Assembly: GCA_025403435.1 (NCBI GenBank) | Contig: CM046330.1 | Coordinates: forward strand, 28,965,713 to 29,029,712 | DNA: 64,000 nucleotides | Direction: 5' to 3' | Source of the DNA: Artocarpus heterophyllus | Lineage: Eukaryota; Streptophyta; Magnoliopsida; Rosales; Moraceae | In this document: piece after piece, positions 46,914 to 58,767 of the stretch | How positions within the stretch are numbered: position 1 is the first letter of the stretch | Layout: the number at the start of each line of letters is the position of its first letter | The notes under the pieces: model-generated | The model's database searches: none | The model's input: only the letters and a program-made list of their open reading frames with translations | Told to the model about the DNA's origin: nothing | Translations under genes and position numbers: made by a program

Positions 46914-48292
46914 GCAACACTTTTTTGTTCCCATTATCAATACCCAATAACTTATGCAAAAATAAAAGAAAATAAAGCATAATAATAAACGTGCAACATT
47001 CTTCACATGGTGATTCTCATGCTTGAATTCTCCATACTTCCAATAAGCTAATTATCATTGCCATAGTCCATTATACTCTTTACAGTCGTAATAGCAGAAC
47101 ATTTCTTTCCAGGGAGGTTTAATTTTCCCTTTCTGCTTTCTATACTACTCCTTTAATGTCAAAAAAAAAAAAACGGTGATAAAATCCAACACATACTTTT
47201 CATTCACCAGAGTTTTATTTGTGCGTGAGACAAGAAAAAAATTCAGAATTCCCATTTCTTCATTCGTGTTCAGTGTAGCAATAAAAAGAAAAAAAAATTG
47301 GGATTGAAGAAATATATTCTCCTATATGAAATACCTGCTGCTTTTATCAATGGAGACCACCTGCGATCAATGGGACTGAGTGCCTTCACCAAATTTTCCT
47401 GGGGAACTAAAGAAGACGGAGAAGAAGATGGAGCTTCACTTGCTCAACTGAAGAAGAGAAGAAGAAGTTCGTTCTTGGGAAGGCTGGAGAAGAGGGATTA
47501 ATTTGGGAAAATCAACCGTTCGTTGTTTCCTTTCTTTGCTTTCGGATCGCCTCTGGGGGAAAAGTTGAAGGGAAAGAAAGGAACGACGGATGGGATGGGA
47601 TGAGAGGAAACGAAGGATGATTTTGACGAAAGGGGGCTAAGGCAAACACGTTTACAAAACAAACTGGATGATTTGGGTTTTTTTCCTTTTTTTTTTTTTT
47701 CTCAACTCTGTTGCCTGCCCGCTGTTGCCCCCTGTTGCTGAGGTGGCACCTCATTTTTTTGAGGTGTTTCCGTGACATGGCCCTTGGACCATTTACCAAA
47801 TTATGAAAATTTTTGGTCTATTCCTCAAAAACTGCTTTTTCTTTAGGCCATTTGTCTGAACGTCTCAAGAATTTGAAAAAACGATAAAAAAAAATTTCTG
47901 GTTGAAGAAATGGTATTTTTTTAATTAAAAAAATACATTTTTTAGGTAAGTAAATTATCTTAATTTATTTTTTTTAAAAAATGAAAATAATTGTAACGAG
48001 GAGATGAACTTCAATAGAATAAAAAGAAAAAAACTAGAACAATTTTTATGTCTAAAAAGCATATTTTTTATGTCAAAAAACTACAAAAAAATATTTACTT
48101 AAAATCATTTTTTCTTAAAGTTATTTTTTAAAATGCCCCGTTATTATTATTGTTTTAATTAATTTTAGGTTTTTGATTTTAATTTAATTTATTTTTGAAT
48201 ATATAGGGAAGAGTGTATAATTATTTAGTAAAGTTGAGTTTTTTAAGTCATTGGATTAAATCCAACAGTTTAAGAAAAAGGTCTTACCATAG
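45959..48292. other. MULE 5' region and right end, no gene
   Basis: Upstream of the transposase start. AT-rich, with a (TA)n microsatellite at about 46875-46912 and several homopolymer runs. 47298-47800 holds two short opposite-strand open frames without recognisable domains. The right terminal repeat (GGTCTTACCATAG) lies at 48280-48292. Confidence 0.45.
46875..46912. repeat. (TA)n microsatellite
   Basis: About 18 uninterrupted TA units, likely length-variable between individuals. Confidence 0.9.
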
Positions 48293-48679
48293 TTTTCCCT
48301 GCATGTTGAATTAGAGTATAAAGTTTGGGGCCATTTATGAAATTTTAAAAAATTCTGGTTGGTTGTTTCGGTGCCCTGGTTTTGCTCGCTGGATTCAAAG
48401 CGAACGCAACATCTTCAACGCCACTTCCGAGTCCCCACGGCAACCTTCCGAAAAAACAAAAACAAAAATAAAAAACATAAAAACCTCCTTTTCCTAAATC
48501 AAAATTTCCCCAAAAACAACACAGCATAATATAGGAAACAAACCAAAACGAAGGCGCTATCATTTTCACCCTCAAGCCGGTACATATGGTGCCCAAAACC
48601 CAAAACCCCTCATCAAACCAAATTTCCACGTCTCCAATTCAACAAAACCGAAACCAACCCACAAAACAGGACCACACCA
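48293..48679 (+). promoter_or_regulatory. Upstream and 5' leader of the ribokinase locus
   Basis: The MULE ends only about 390 bp before the ribokinase ATG, so the element sits in the promoter. The last 130 bp are A/C-rich, as in plant leaders. A short upstream frame starts at ATG 48586 and ends at TAA just after the main ATG, out of frame with it. Confidence 0.5.
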
Positions 48680-51600
48680 ATGGTCTCCTTCGCCGCAAAT
48701 AACCTGTCGCAATCTCCGCCATTGGTGGTCGTCGGATCTGCCAACGCAGACATTTACGTGGAGATCGAGCGGCTTCCATTGGAGGGTGAGACCGTCTCGG
48801 CCAAGAGTGGCCAGACTCTCGCCGGAAGTAAAGGCGCCAACCAGGCCGCTTGTACCCAACTTACTTTGTGGGCCAGGTTGGTGGGGACGCTCATGGGAAG
48901 TTGATAATGGAGGCTCTTGAGAGTGGTGGGGTTTGTGTTGATCACTTGAGTGTGTTGGGGAATGTGCCCACTGGGCATGCTGTGGTGATGCTCCAGTCTG
49001 ATGGGCAGAACTCGTTCATCATAGTTGGTGGGGCCAACATGTCTTGTTGGCCTCAGAGTTTGCCCGATGAGCATTTGGAGCTGGTGAGGGGTGCTGGCAT
49101 TGTCTTGCTTCAGAGGGAGATCCCAGATTCTGTCAACATTCAAGTTGCCAAGGTCATCTTTTTCTTTGGATGGAGTTTTTTTCCCTGTAAATGTGATTTT
49201 GTGGGCATTTGATTTAGGGCTGTGAACTCAAACTGCAGTTTTAACCAGGCCAAATGATCCAGCCTTGTTTGTATTTTTTTTTTTAACTGCCAAAACAATC
49301 TGGTCCGAAAAACGTGGCAATTTGGGACTGTACCTGGCACACTTCTAAATAGGTTATTTGATAAAAAACATTAACCACATTGGGGATAATGATACAGTGA
49401 AATGAGTGTAAGCTTTAAGGTTGAGATTTTGATCAACATAGAACAAATGAGCGTACAGAATAAGCGTACAAACATAAAAATTAGGTCGGTTAACAATTTG
49501 TTCAGGTTGACATTTTGGTCTCTATCTCTCTGTCTTTCTATTTTCTACTCCTTGAATTATTATCTTATATATATTTGTGGGATGAAAAAAAAAAAAAATT
49601 ATTTCAAAGTTTGGTCCATTTTCTTTTTATGTTTGAGATTATCATGTCAAGCTCTTGGAATGATTGGATTTGATTTGTGTAGTTTTTCATGATCTTTTTT
49701 TCATGCAAAAGGGAAAAGGTATTAGCTAAATGGAATTCAATTTAAACTGGAAGGAGGAAACGAACATTTAAAAGAATGTGGGTGGTTTTATGTAAAAGGT
49801 AAATCATGAATGACTTGCAGCTTTAGTAGTGTCTATTATTCAATTAATGTATAAGTACTATCTCCGTCATAAATTTGTGTAAAGCTAGATAAATTTGTGT
49901 AAAGCTACTTCTTACTTTTCAATTGTCTCTTCCATGAGCACGCAATATTTGATTGCATGATTTGGAAGAACAATGGTCATTTTGTGAGTTTGTATTCAAA
50001 TTAGAAAGCTGTAGCCTTTTCTCAATCTCGGTGAAATGAATGGGCGGGTTACTACTTTAGCAATGACTTGGATATCTTTTGATGTTTCTATTGTCTGTTG
50101 ATCAGTGTGTGGTAGTCAGAGCAAGAATAAGGAATTATATATGGAATATAATTCTAGGTATTTTCTTCTTTACTTTCAACAAAGACGTGAAGATGGGATA
50201 AAAATGGGACCAAATGTCTGAAATCATATCAACAGTATATTAGTTATTCAACAATTGATAAAATTCAACCTTGCAAGAGGATAGGAAAACAAAGGACAGA
50301 GTAGCTTTTGAGATAAATTCATATTATCCAAATTATCCATGTCAAAGGTTCTTTTAGCTTGAAAGGTTAGTCTTAAACTTAAAGAGGTCACTTTGAAGTA
50401 TGGCTTTAAATTGTTTGGTCCCAGCATCGGCCAATCTAATAAATTAATGATGGAATATCAGAATTCTAACATAATGGTGAAATCACAATTAGGTTGTATC
50501 TTGACTCTAGGGGTATGATCAATCCAGTTGTCCTAAGCGCTTTCGCTTTGGATGCGAGTCCAAAGAGAGCTAAATTTACAACAGGTCACTTTTTTAAGTT
50601 TCTGTGATGCAGTCATCCTCAGCTATTGATTTGGTAACATTTGAAATGCACTTTATCAATCTGGTTCTGACTTTTCAGAAAACATTGAGTGGTGAAGTGC
50701 TGAAGTTACATACGAGGAAAAAGGAAAATGAAAAGAGAAAACAAAAAAGGCTGTAAGCACTGTCCACTGTCTTCATATTCTTCAGTTCTAAAAATGCAAT
50801 GGCTTCGAATTTTATGAATTAGAAATTATTATATAGGAATAGCACTTGAAACTTTTATTCACGTATGCAATAGGGTAAAGGGCAGCAATGTTTGGAAGAC
50901 AATTTAGGTAACTTGGGGTTTTAGTCTTTATCAATTTCCTTGTCTTTTTTATTACTATATTATTTCATTTCTTTTCCTTTTGGTTTTTATCCTGTCTTTC
51001 TGCGTATTCAAAAGTTTATTCAATAAAGCATTCGAAGGACATCCTTTTTTTTTTTTCTTAGTTCTATGCTTTCCCCTTTTTGTCTTTCCATGTGTTCAAA
51101 AGTTACAGAATTAGTTTTTTATTTCAATAAAGCCTTTGAAGCTATGAGTTGGATAGAAGTTAGAGGTCGTAGAAATTTGGTCGTAGGACTCGTATAAATT
51201 TGAACTTTTATCATCTCTCTTTTAGGGATTGTTAGGAAGCATTGTTTACTGCACAAACTATGAGGTCAAAATCAAGATGTCTGCAGACATTTCCGACTTT
51301 TCAATGACACCCCTAGAAAATGTTTCCTGTCCAGATGAAAAAAAAAGGATAAACCCTTCATCTGTGTGTGGGAGAGGGAGAGAGAGAGATGGATATATAT
51401 ATATATAATTATTTGCTTTTTAGTGTTATCTATTTCATACTTTCCTTGAGCTACATAGACGAGAAGGGTTGTCATAGGATGAATCTGCATCACTCTTTGA
51501 ATGGACAAGAGTCTTGTTTGAGCTACACATTGTTTCTTCCCTTATTTAAAGTTTTTCTCAAGGAAATGGTCAACCTCTTATGATTTTTCATTTTTCTTGG

Positions 51601-51789
51601 GATGCAATTGTTTCTGTTCAGTGAATTAAATTTCTGAGTACATATTTAGATTGTTGAATGTTACTTGAGTTACATATTGGTATGTTGTAATCAGTTTCAG
51701 TTAGATTTTTTTTAATATATTTTTATTATTACTATTTTGCTCTTAATTATGACAAGCTTTCTCCCATACCAATGAAGTTCTTCAGACTA

Positions 51790-52130
51790 ATATTGACTTA
51801 ACTGAATACTCATGATATGTTGCAAAGGAGGAAGCCTCTCTCTCACCTTTCTCCCGGATGGTGGTACTCTTTGTAGGAAAGTTGGCGAGACTTTGGATCA
51901 TCTTTTTCTTCTATGTCCGTTCTCTTTCGATATTTGGCATCGCATGTTGGGGGAGTTTGGGATTGTCTGGGTAACTCCAAGTAGGGCAGCTGATGTTTTC
52001 AGCGGTAAGTTGGTGATGAGGAGTCAAAATAGTAAAAGACAGTGGAATGTAGCGGCTCTTGCTATTACTTGGGCATTGTGGCTTGAGAGGAACAGACGAA
52101 TTTTTGAAGACTTATAGAGAGATATTTGTG
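51790..52130 (+). pseudogene. LINE ORF2 C-terminal fragment (zinc-binding RVT tail) in ribokinase intron 1
   Basis: The frame 51812-52117 reads GGTLCRKVGETLDHLFLLCP, FDIWHRMLGEFGIVWVTPS and WALWLERNRRIFED, the zf-RVT tail of plant L1 LINEs (pattern C...E...HLFLHC, then W..WLERN.RIF). Same strand as the gene. Further LINE-like 3' sequence with a T-rich tail appears near 52600-52830. Confidence 0.8.
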
Positions 52131-52160
52131 AAGTTGGGGATAGAATTAAATATTGGGTAG

Positions 52161-52591
52161 TGTTAAGACCTAGACTCTAGACAGGAAATAGCCAAGAATT
52201 CTCTAGAAGAAGCAGAGAGAAATGTAACTCTGTTGAATCTTTATTGCTGAGAAAGAGAGAAACTGCAATGGATACAACTAAAGAATTGGCCAAGTCGACC
52301 TTTGAGACTCGAGCATATCTCCTAGCTTGGATAACAAGAATTTACACAGAAATTGCCTGCCTTAATAATCTGTTCGACTACCTATTTAAGTTCATCACAG
52401 ACGCTACTCCATCAACCAATCACTAACTGACTCTTCTAACTAACTATTTCATACAACACAGCCAACTAACTATTTACAGACAATGCAACACATACTTATA
52501 CGTCATAACCGACCAATTATTTACAGACACGTCATCAAATTGTCAACCAACTAATCAATCCAACTAAGACGCATTCCTGCTCCTTCTCACA
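52161..52591. repeat. Candidate solo LTR inserted in the LINE fragment
   Basis: A 431-bp segment starting TGTTAAGACCTAGACTC and ending TCCTGCTCCTTCTCACA separates two pieces of LINE 3' sequence. TG...CA ends and size fit a copia-type LTR. No clean target duplication is visible, so the call is tentative. Confidence 0.45.
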
Positions 52592-54476
52592 TAAGTGTGC
52601 TGAATGGGAGGTCCATCAGGTAGCCCTTTGGATTTCTCAAATTAAAGGCTTTGTGATGCTTCCATTCACTGATCAGTTAAGGGGCTGGGGTCTGATTTTG
52701 TATTGAAAAAGAGCTCTAAGATTTTGTTTTGGCTGTTCTTCGTTTCTATTTTTGTTTTGTTTTTTTTTTTTTTTTTGGTAGACAACTCGTCCCCTTTTGT
52801 TTTTACCTGTATTCCTTTTTGGTTTTATATTATGAAGCCGAGATCTCCATTTCTTATCAAAAAATATATATTTATATATATGCGCGTGTGTATCTATTGT
52901 GACTTTAAGTCTTGCTATATGGGGATGGGCATACCAGCAACTATTAAATTTCACTCTCTCTGTAGAATAAGTAAAGACAATTTTCTCTCAAAATAGAGAC
53001 TAATTACTGAAAATACTCCCATAAGCGTTGACCTTAATGTCAATCATGCATAAAAGATCTTAATATATGGCCTTAACAATCTTAACGTGTGAGTAAAGGA
53101 ATACCAAGAAATTCCACAAACTATTTTTGTCTATTTCAGAAAAGATGCGTTAGAGATTTTATGTTCAGGATACACTGACTGGTGGGTTCAAAGGTTAAGC
53201 CCTTTCTGCAGCGTTGTATATGCCTATGCGGGGAAGCATAGATCTGAAAAAATCAATACCATATTGTGACATCCACCATCTTGACTATTTTGTCTCTGTT
53301 GCGGGAGCTGTCTATATACTTGTTACCCAGATTTGCATTTCTATTGGATGATGCAATTGACTGTCATGGATTTTGAGATTCGATGAATTACAAGATGGCC
53401 CATTTCTTGCTCCCTTTCGGAATTCTAAGGCACCTTTACTATTTTTTATTCAATGCAACTAGCATAGTCAAATGTTCGTTTCTCTCTATTTCTTGTAATT
53501 ATTCTCTTCCATTAATATACTGTTCTCTCTCTAGGCTGCCAGAAGCACTGGAGTTCCTGTTATTTTGGATGCTCGAGGAGTGGATTCTCCAATTCCACAA
53601 GAACTGTTGACTTTAGTTGATATTTTCAACCCAAATGAAAGTGAACTTGGTCGTTTGACAGGAATGCCGACTATAACTTTTGAACAGACTGGCAAAGCTG
53701 TACAGAACGCCACAAAATGGTAATTTTAGTTAAGACAAATTTGATGAATAAGGATCTTTCCCTGTATTGTTATTATTTTTTTAGACTTTTTTCTTTACGT
53801 GATTGTGGCTGTAGGAATTTTATTTTCTTAACATGGTTTTGTCAATACTTTCTTTCTCAAAAAAAAAAAAAAAAAAGGGCTTGTCAATTCTTGGGCTTCT
53901 TATATGCATTTAGATAAAAGTTCTCTTATTAACAAACTTACCTCTCCAATTGGGGGAGATTTTATCAGAAATCTGGTTTAGTACTAAATTACAGTTTTTC
54001 TTTTTTCTTCTTAGGAATAACAATAGGTGTCAGATTAACTGAAATTGGACAGAGATCCTGGTTTCATTTTGATGTTACAATTTTATGATATTCCGGGTAT
54101 TAAACGAGTATTGGTGAAACTCGGTGCCAAAGGGGCTGCTTTTTTTGTAGAAGGGGAAGAACCCATTAAACAACCGGTCATAGCTGCCGAGAAATTCCTT
54201 GAAACTACCGGAGCTGGTGATACTTTTACTGCATCTTTTGCTGTAGCTCTTGTGGAGGGAAAGTCTAAAAGGGGATCCTTGAGATTTGCAGGTATCTATC
54301 CGTCCATCTATTATTGTATGTTCCTTTTTCATAAATTTACATTGCTCTTCATGGTTTCTTTTCTCTGCAATTTTCTTTTGATAGCCGCAGCGGCTTCTCT
54401 CTGTGTTCAAGTGAAGGGAGCCATTCCAAGCATGCCCGACAGAGAGTCGATTATAAATCTTCTTCAGTCTCTTTGA

Positions 54477-56075
54477 GAATGGCAGTGTGTCCAAAGATAG
54501 TTACAAAGCCAGATAATCTTTTCTTTGGTTTCATGAATTTTCATCTTGCACATTGTAAATTTCTTATGCTGCTCAAGCTCCATTTTACCTAGTAATATAT
54601 GCTTTTAGGCTTGTCAAAAGGTGATGAAAATTGAGCTTAACGCTAAAGCCTTGATCCCAACTTGGGCAGCTTCTCCAGCATTAATTGCCATAGGTGCTCA
54701 TTTTTATTTGGAGTACTTCCATGTTTGCGTCCCTATTCTGCTTTATTGAACATCTATTAGGGTATGATTTGTATTTTGCTCATTCTTATAGTATGATTTA
54801 TATTAAAAGTATGTAAACCTCTACGACAAAAAAAAATTTAACTGTAGTGCTCCGTAATGATGCGATATTCTCTTAACAATGTTTGAGGACACGACTGTTA
54901 CTAAGCACCACAATTAATATAAGGCACATCCTAAAACATAAGACCTTAGATAAGACACAACTTATATCAATTGTTGTGCTTAAAAATTGTAGTACCTCCA
55001 AGCTTTTCCCTCGTGTTCTTTATATGCTGTCAAAGGATTCTCTTCAATCTTAATATATGTCAGAGTACTTTCATTGTAGATGATATAAATCCGCATAAGA
55101 ATGATAGAATTAAAATCATATCCTCGCGTATAAATCACAATATAAACTAACTTCTATGTAATTTTGGTCTAGTTGAGTTTCCCAGGATGCATTAACTGTT
55201 GCTTTGGAGTTAAAAGCTCAAAAAAAAAAAAAAAAAAAATCAAACAAACCAATCCATTAATTATCAAACAATTAACTTAAAACAGCACGAACAAAAGGTT
55301 AAAACACGCCTTGTATGCTTTTGGCTTCTGTTCCATCGCAACCAACTACCATTTAGTCAAATAAATAAAGCAAAACAAAATAAATATCTTGTAACCAGTT
55401 GCTGGCAGATCACGAAATAGAAAACCCAACAGAATATAGCTATAAATTTAGTGTGTTTTTATGTGTAATTTTAAAATAAAAAAATGACACTAAAAATAAG
55501 TTCGACAGATGTGATTTCGATGGAATATTCATTTTATAGAAATTTGGCATCTTTTAGTGTTGTCAACATGGTGAACTTTTTTATAAGTTAGAACCCTACT
55601 TTGTAATGTTTATTTGGGTGTTGGATGATGGTTGATAGGATTAGAACTATTGATATTTTATGTTTTTAAGTTTCATTTAATAAGAGTAGTTTAAATTTAA
55701 CGTTTCAAATTGACGTGTTTATTATTAAAGGCATGATAAATTGTCTGTATGGTACGACTATAAACACACTAGTCGTACTGTAATTTTCATTATTCTTATT
55801 CTACTATAGCAACAAAATGTGATGTCCCAGACTCTACCTTCTTGTCTCTATTGCCTATTTGGCAGCTGAATAATGCAAAAATGGACTTGCACTTAGAACA
55901 CATCCCAAGTTGAAACTCCAAGCTCCTGTTAACTGCTCCTCTTTTGTGTTCTTCTGCTGTAGACAGTAGTACATTATTTTCCCTTTTTTCTGTTCCTTTC
56001 CATATGACCAAAACCACTTGCTTTCTCTTTCCCATAGTCCTTTGACCAAAAATTTACAGAGTTTTCACCTACTAA
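54477..56075. other. Intergenic; ribokinase 3' region and CLE upstream region
   Basis: No gene seen. AT-rich, with a poly-A run at 55221-55239. The 300 bp before the CLE ATG include a T/C-rich stretch; no confident TATA box or other element could be assigned. Confidence 0.5.
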
Positions 56076-56560
56076 ATGACACACTATGAGCCTTTGCTGA
56101 TTAGAATTCTCCCTTTGGTTCTTCTACTCAGCCTTCTCTTTCCTCACTCAAGTTTGGCTGCGATAGAAGTTGAAGGTACTCTCTCCATTTCTCTCTATTT
56201 TGGTACACATACACATTGATGGTTTACTTAATTTCTTACTGACTTTTAAAAGCATATATTCTTAGATGTTGAGACTTACAAAGTTAGAACTAAATCCACA
56301 ACCGACCTCCAAACCATGGTATGTATATATTGTATATAATGACATATAGATGTACTATTAGATCTCTCTCTGAGTTTTTGATTAGTTCTATGCTTTATGA
56401 TCTTAATTTGCCTTTTCAGTTCTACTCTGAAGACAAAGGTGAACAAGCACTCCTAAGGAAAGTGTTGCATGAAGTGTACTCAGGAACAAATCCAATTGGT
56501 AATTCCATTCCTCAACAGAAGAGGATGAGGAGGATAACTAAATTACATAGATTTCCATAG
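56076..56560 (+). CDS. CLE-family signalling pre-propeptide, TDIF/CLE46-like, three exons
   Basis: CLE genes encode secreted precursors cut to 12-13-residue peptides that bind leucine-rich-repeat receptor kinases and control meristem or vascular cell fate. Proposed exons are 56076-56175, 56266-56318 and 56420-56560; introns start GT and end AG, phases agree (1, then 0), giving 97 residues. Residues 1-30 are a signal peptide: MTHYEPLLIR, then a Leu-rich core (ILPLVLLLSLLF), likely cut after SSLA. A variable region follows, and the C-terminal CLE motif at residues 68-79 (56468-56503) is HEVYSGTNPIGN, after basic RKVL and before an 18-residue basic tail. It matches TDIF (HEVPSGPNPISN) at 9 of 12 positions and recalls CLE46. 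Odd points: Pro4 and Pro7 are Tyr and Thr, and two introns occur as in CLV3/CLE40 rather than none. No lesions. Confidence 0.75.
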
Positions 56561-58767
56561 TAAGCTATTTCTTTGATTGAATCTTCCTCATTTTGTCTAG
56601 CTTGTATAGAGCAGCACCCCAAACAAAAAGAAAGAAAAACAATGTTTAGCAACTTCTCAACCACAATTTTCACAACTGGTGAGCAAAGATAATAGTCATC
56701 ATTACTGATTTTTTGTTTTAGATTTTTTTTTCTATTCTTCTCCTTTCTCCTGACTTTTTTAATTTTTCAAATCCCTTATCATGATTCTTATTATTATTTA
56801 ATTGAATTTGGACTCCTTTGTATAAATTAAGAACGTCTCAAACTAGGACATTAAAATAGAATAATGGAATGCTTTTTGGAGTGATCATAACAAGAAATCT
56901 TCTTTTGAAACTCAATTCAGATTATTTGTTGTCTTCTGATAAGTTATTATAGCCAATGTCTTGCTAATAAATTCATTTATTTATATTAATTTGAATGCCT
57001 TTTTATCTTCGTCATGTCAATGATGTCGTTGTGGTTTTGAAATATCAAAAAACCAAGTCTGCAATACAAGAAGGGGCTAGAACACTAATTGCAATGTTTT
57101 GTTGTTTTCCTTTTTCTTTTGTTTTTCCTCTTTCTTTTATTTTATGTATAAGTGAAGTTAGAAGTAAATTCTTTTAATGTAAAGTAGCTTTTATGTCATT
57201 AGAGTTTCTGTGTAAGCGCTTGGAAACTAACCTTTTCATAAAGCAAAAAGCAGACAATGTAGCTTTATTAGACAATGCTTTTTTAATTAAACTCCTTGTT
57301 AAGCAAAAAAAATAAAATTTTACCATTGGGATTCAGCTTTATAGTATTAGGAACACTTTCTCATTCTTTACCAAAAGCAAGTGACGTAAAATCTGTCACC
57401 TGAAACCGCTTATTCATTGGACAAACTTGGGGATGAGGAAGTAAATTTCATCTAATAATGACATTTTGGAGACATGGCTCTCCTTTATAGAAGTTTGGTT
57501 GATTGCTTTGGAGAAAGGAAAAGGCACACTTCATGGCCCAAAGAGTATATGGTTAAGAGATAAGACCAAAACATCAAGGGGAAAAAAAAAAAAAAAGAAA
57601 AAAGAAAAAAAAGCATATTTTAGTTGACTTGAGAAACATTCAATAGCTTTCCTGCAGAGGGAAAAGAAGAGGGTTGATTTTTAACATGTGCATTCTGAGA
57701 TTACCATGTGCAAAACAGTAAATCGACAGATTTCATCTCGTGGGTCTTTCAAAATATTCTCCAAACGTTGCTCTACCAAAGATCTTCTTGGTCTAATAAC
57801 AAAAGAGACATCATGAAAAGCAGTACTGTACAATTCTGATAAAAGCAAACTATTTTGTCTTTTTTTTTTTGGTTGCCTTTAAGAAAAAGGTTTTGGGGTG
57901 ATTAAAAGAGATGCTAGTATGCTACCAATGTGTTTTATGTCAAGCAGAGTGAAAGATGGCTAAAATGGCTTTTGGGTTTGGCTTCTGTATTAACTATGAT
58001 TAAGTAGGCTGTAAAATCATGACTTATTATTTAATTTCCCTTCTTCTTCGTGGCTACCAAAGATTCATACCTGTTTATGGCTTCCTGATTAACTTGACCA
58101 ATTCAATATTAAAAGCACTATGAGCTTTGCAGCCACTTAATTTAAATTTTTTTTTTTCTCCTCACACTTAATTTGACCAACTTTCCCCCCACGAAAATAC
58201 TGTCAACATGAAGCAAAGAATTAGGCACGCCATAAGAGAGATGACGAAATATATCAAATTTTTCACAAAAAAGCTTCATCACGACGTCCTCCTCCACCTA
58301 TTCTTCCTATGTTTCTCGCAACTGGAAGTCCTAAAAAAACAACCTAGAAAAATCTTTGACCAGAAGTTCCATAGCAGAGGTTTAAGGTCAATTCTTTTTG
58401 GGCTACCAAAAGAAATTACGGAGATCTTAGAAACATAAACTGTTCTAATTCTTTAATTTTAATGTCTTCCTATTATTAGGAATAATCCCCATTTCGCACA
58501 AGGTTCCCAAATGATGCTTCTACATTTAGCTTCAGATTAGTAACTAAACTTTGAAGCTGGTGGATAGCAGAGCACAGAGATGACCTCATTTTTTTCTCAT
58601 AATTCTAGTATTGCTAAATGCAAGGTTTAGCCTCTTATTAGCACGTACCATCCAATTACAAACCCGCAAAATATGGCATTTATTGCACACAAGTCTTAAT
58701 CCAGCCCTTAGCAGATGGATGATCAATAACATATCCTACAGAAATCAGTGAACATTTTACCCTACAA
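56561..58767. other. Intergenic, no gene recognised
   Basis: Contains the CLE 3' region, purine-rich tracts (57574-57610) and a poly-T run near 57859. A 76-codon plus-strand frame (58208-58438, basic, containing KKQPRKIFDQKFHSRGLRSI) has a real ATG but no recognisable domain and poor surroundings. I do not call it a gene. Confidence 0.5.

Larger units (their letters stand above)
40747..48292 (-). mobile_element. Mutator-like element (MULE), about 7.5 kb, with terminal inverted repeats
   Basis: The left end reads CTATGGCAAGACCCCTTT and the right end, read on the minus strand, CTATGGTAAGACCTTTTT; 15 of 18 positions agree. A MuDR-type transposase lies between them on the minus strand. No 9-bp target duplication is visible at these positions, so the exact ends or the pairing may be off by some bases. 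The interior also contains a GC-rich block, a 430-bp direct repeat and non-coding AT-rich sequence. The transposase is broken, so the copy is non-autonomous. Confidence 0.65.
48680..54476 (+). pseudogene. RBSK: Plant ribokinase (PfkB family), four exons, disrupted
   Basis: Ribokinase phosphorylates ribose to ribose-5-phosphate; in Arabidopsis it is plastidial. Exon 1 (48680-49152) has the PfkB entry VVVGSANADIYVEIERLP and GGANMSCWPQ; exon 2 (53535-53719) VPVILDARGVDSPIPQELL and NPNESELGRLTGMPT; exon 3 (about 54096-54291) the signature TTGAGDTFTASFAVALVEGK with catalytic Asp; exon 4 (54385-54476) ends in TGA. Splice sites fit for introns 1 and 3. Three lesions are visible: about 16 bp missing after ANQAAC in exon 1 (near 48853), one base missing near 53710, and no AG acceptor before exon 3. 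The start lacks an obvious long transit peptide. Pseudogene is most likely; assembly error is possible. Confidence 0.8.

Noticed and set aside
47298..47501. 67-codon plus-strand frame near the MULE right end
   Set aside because: Short, Lys/Arg/Glu-rich from a GAAGAA run; no domain.
58208..58438. 76-codon open frame with ATG
   Set aside because: No domain, no supporting splice or neighbouring coding signal, and AT-rich surroundings; mentioned only as part of the intergenic stretch.
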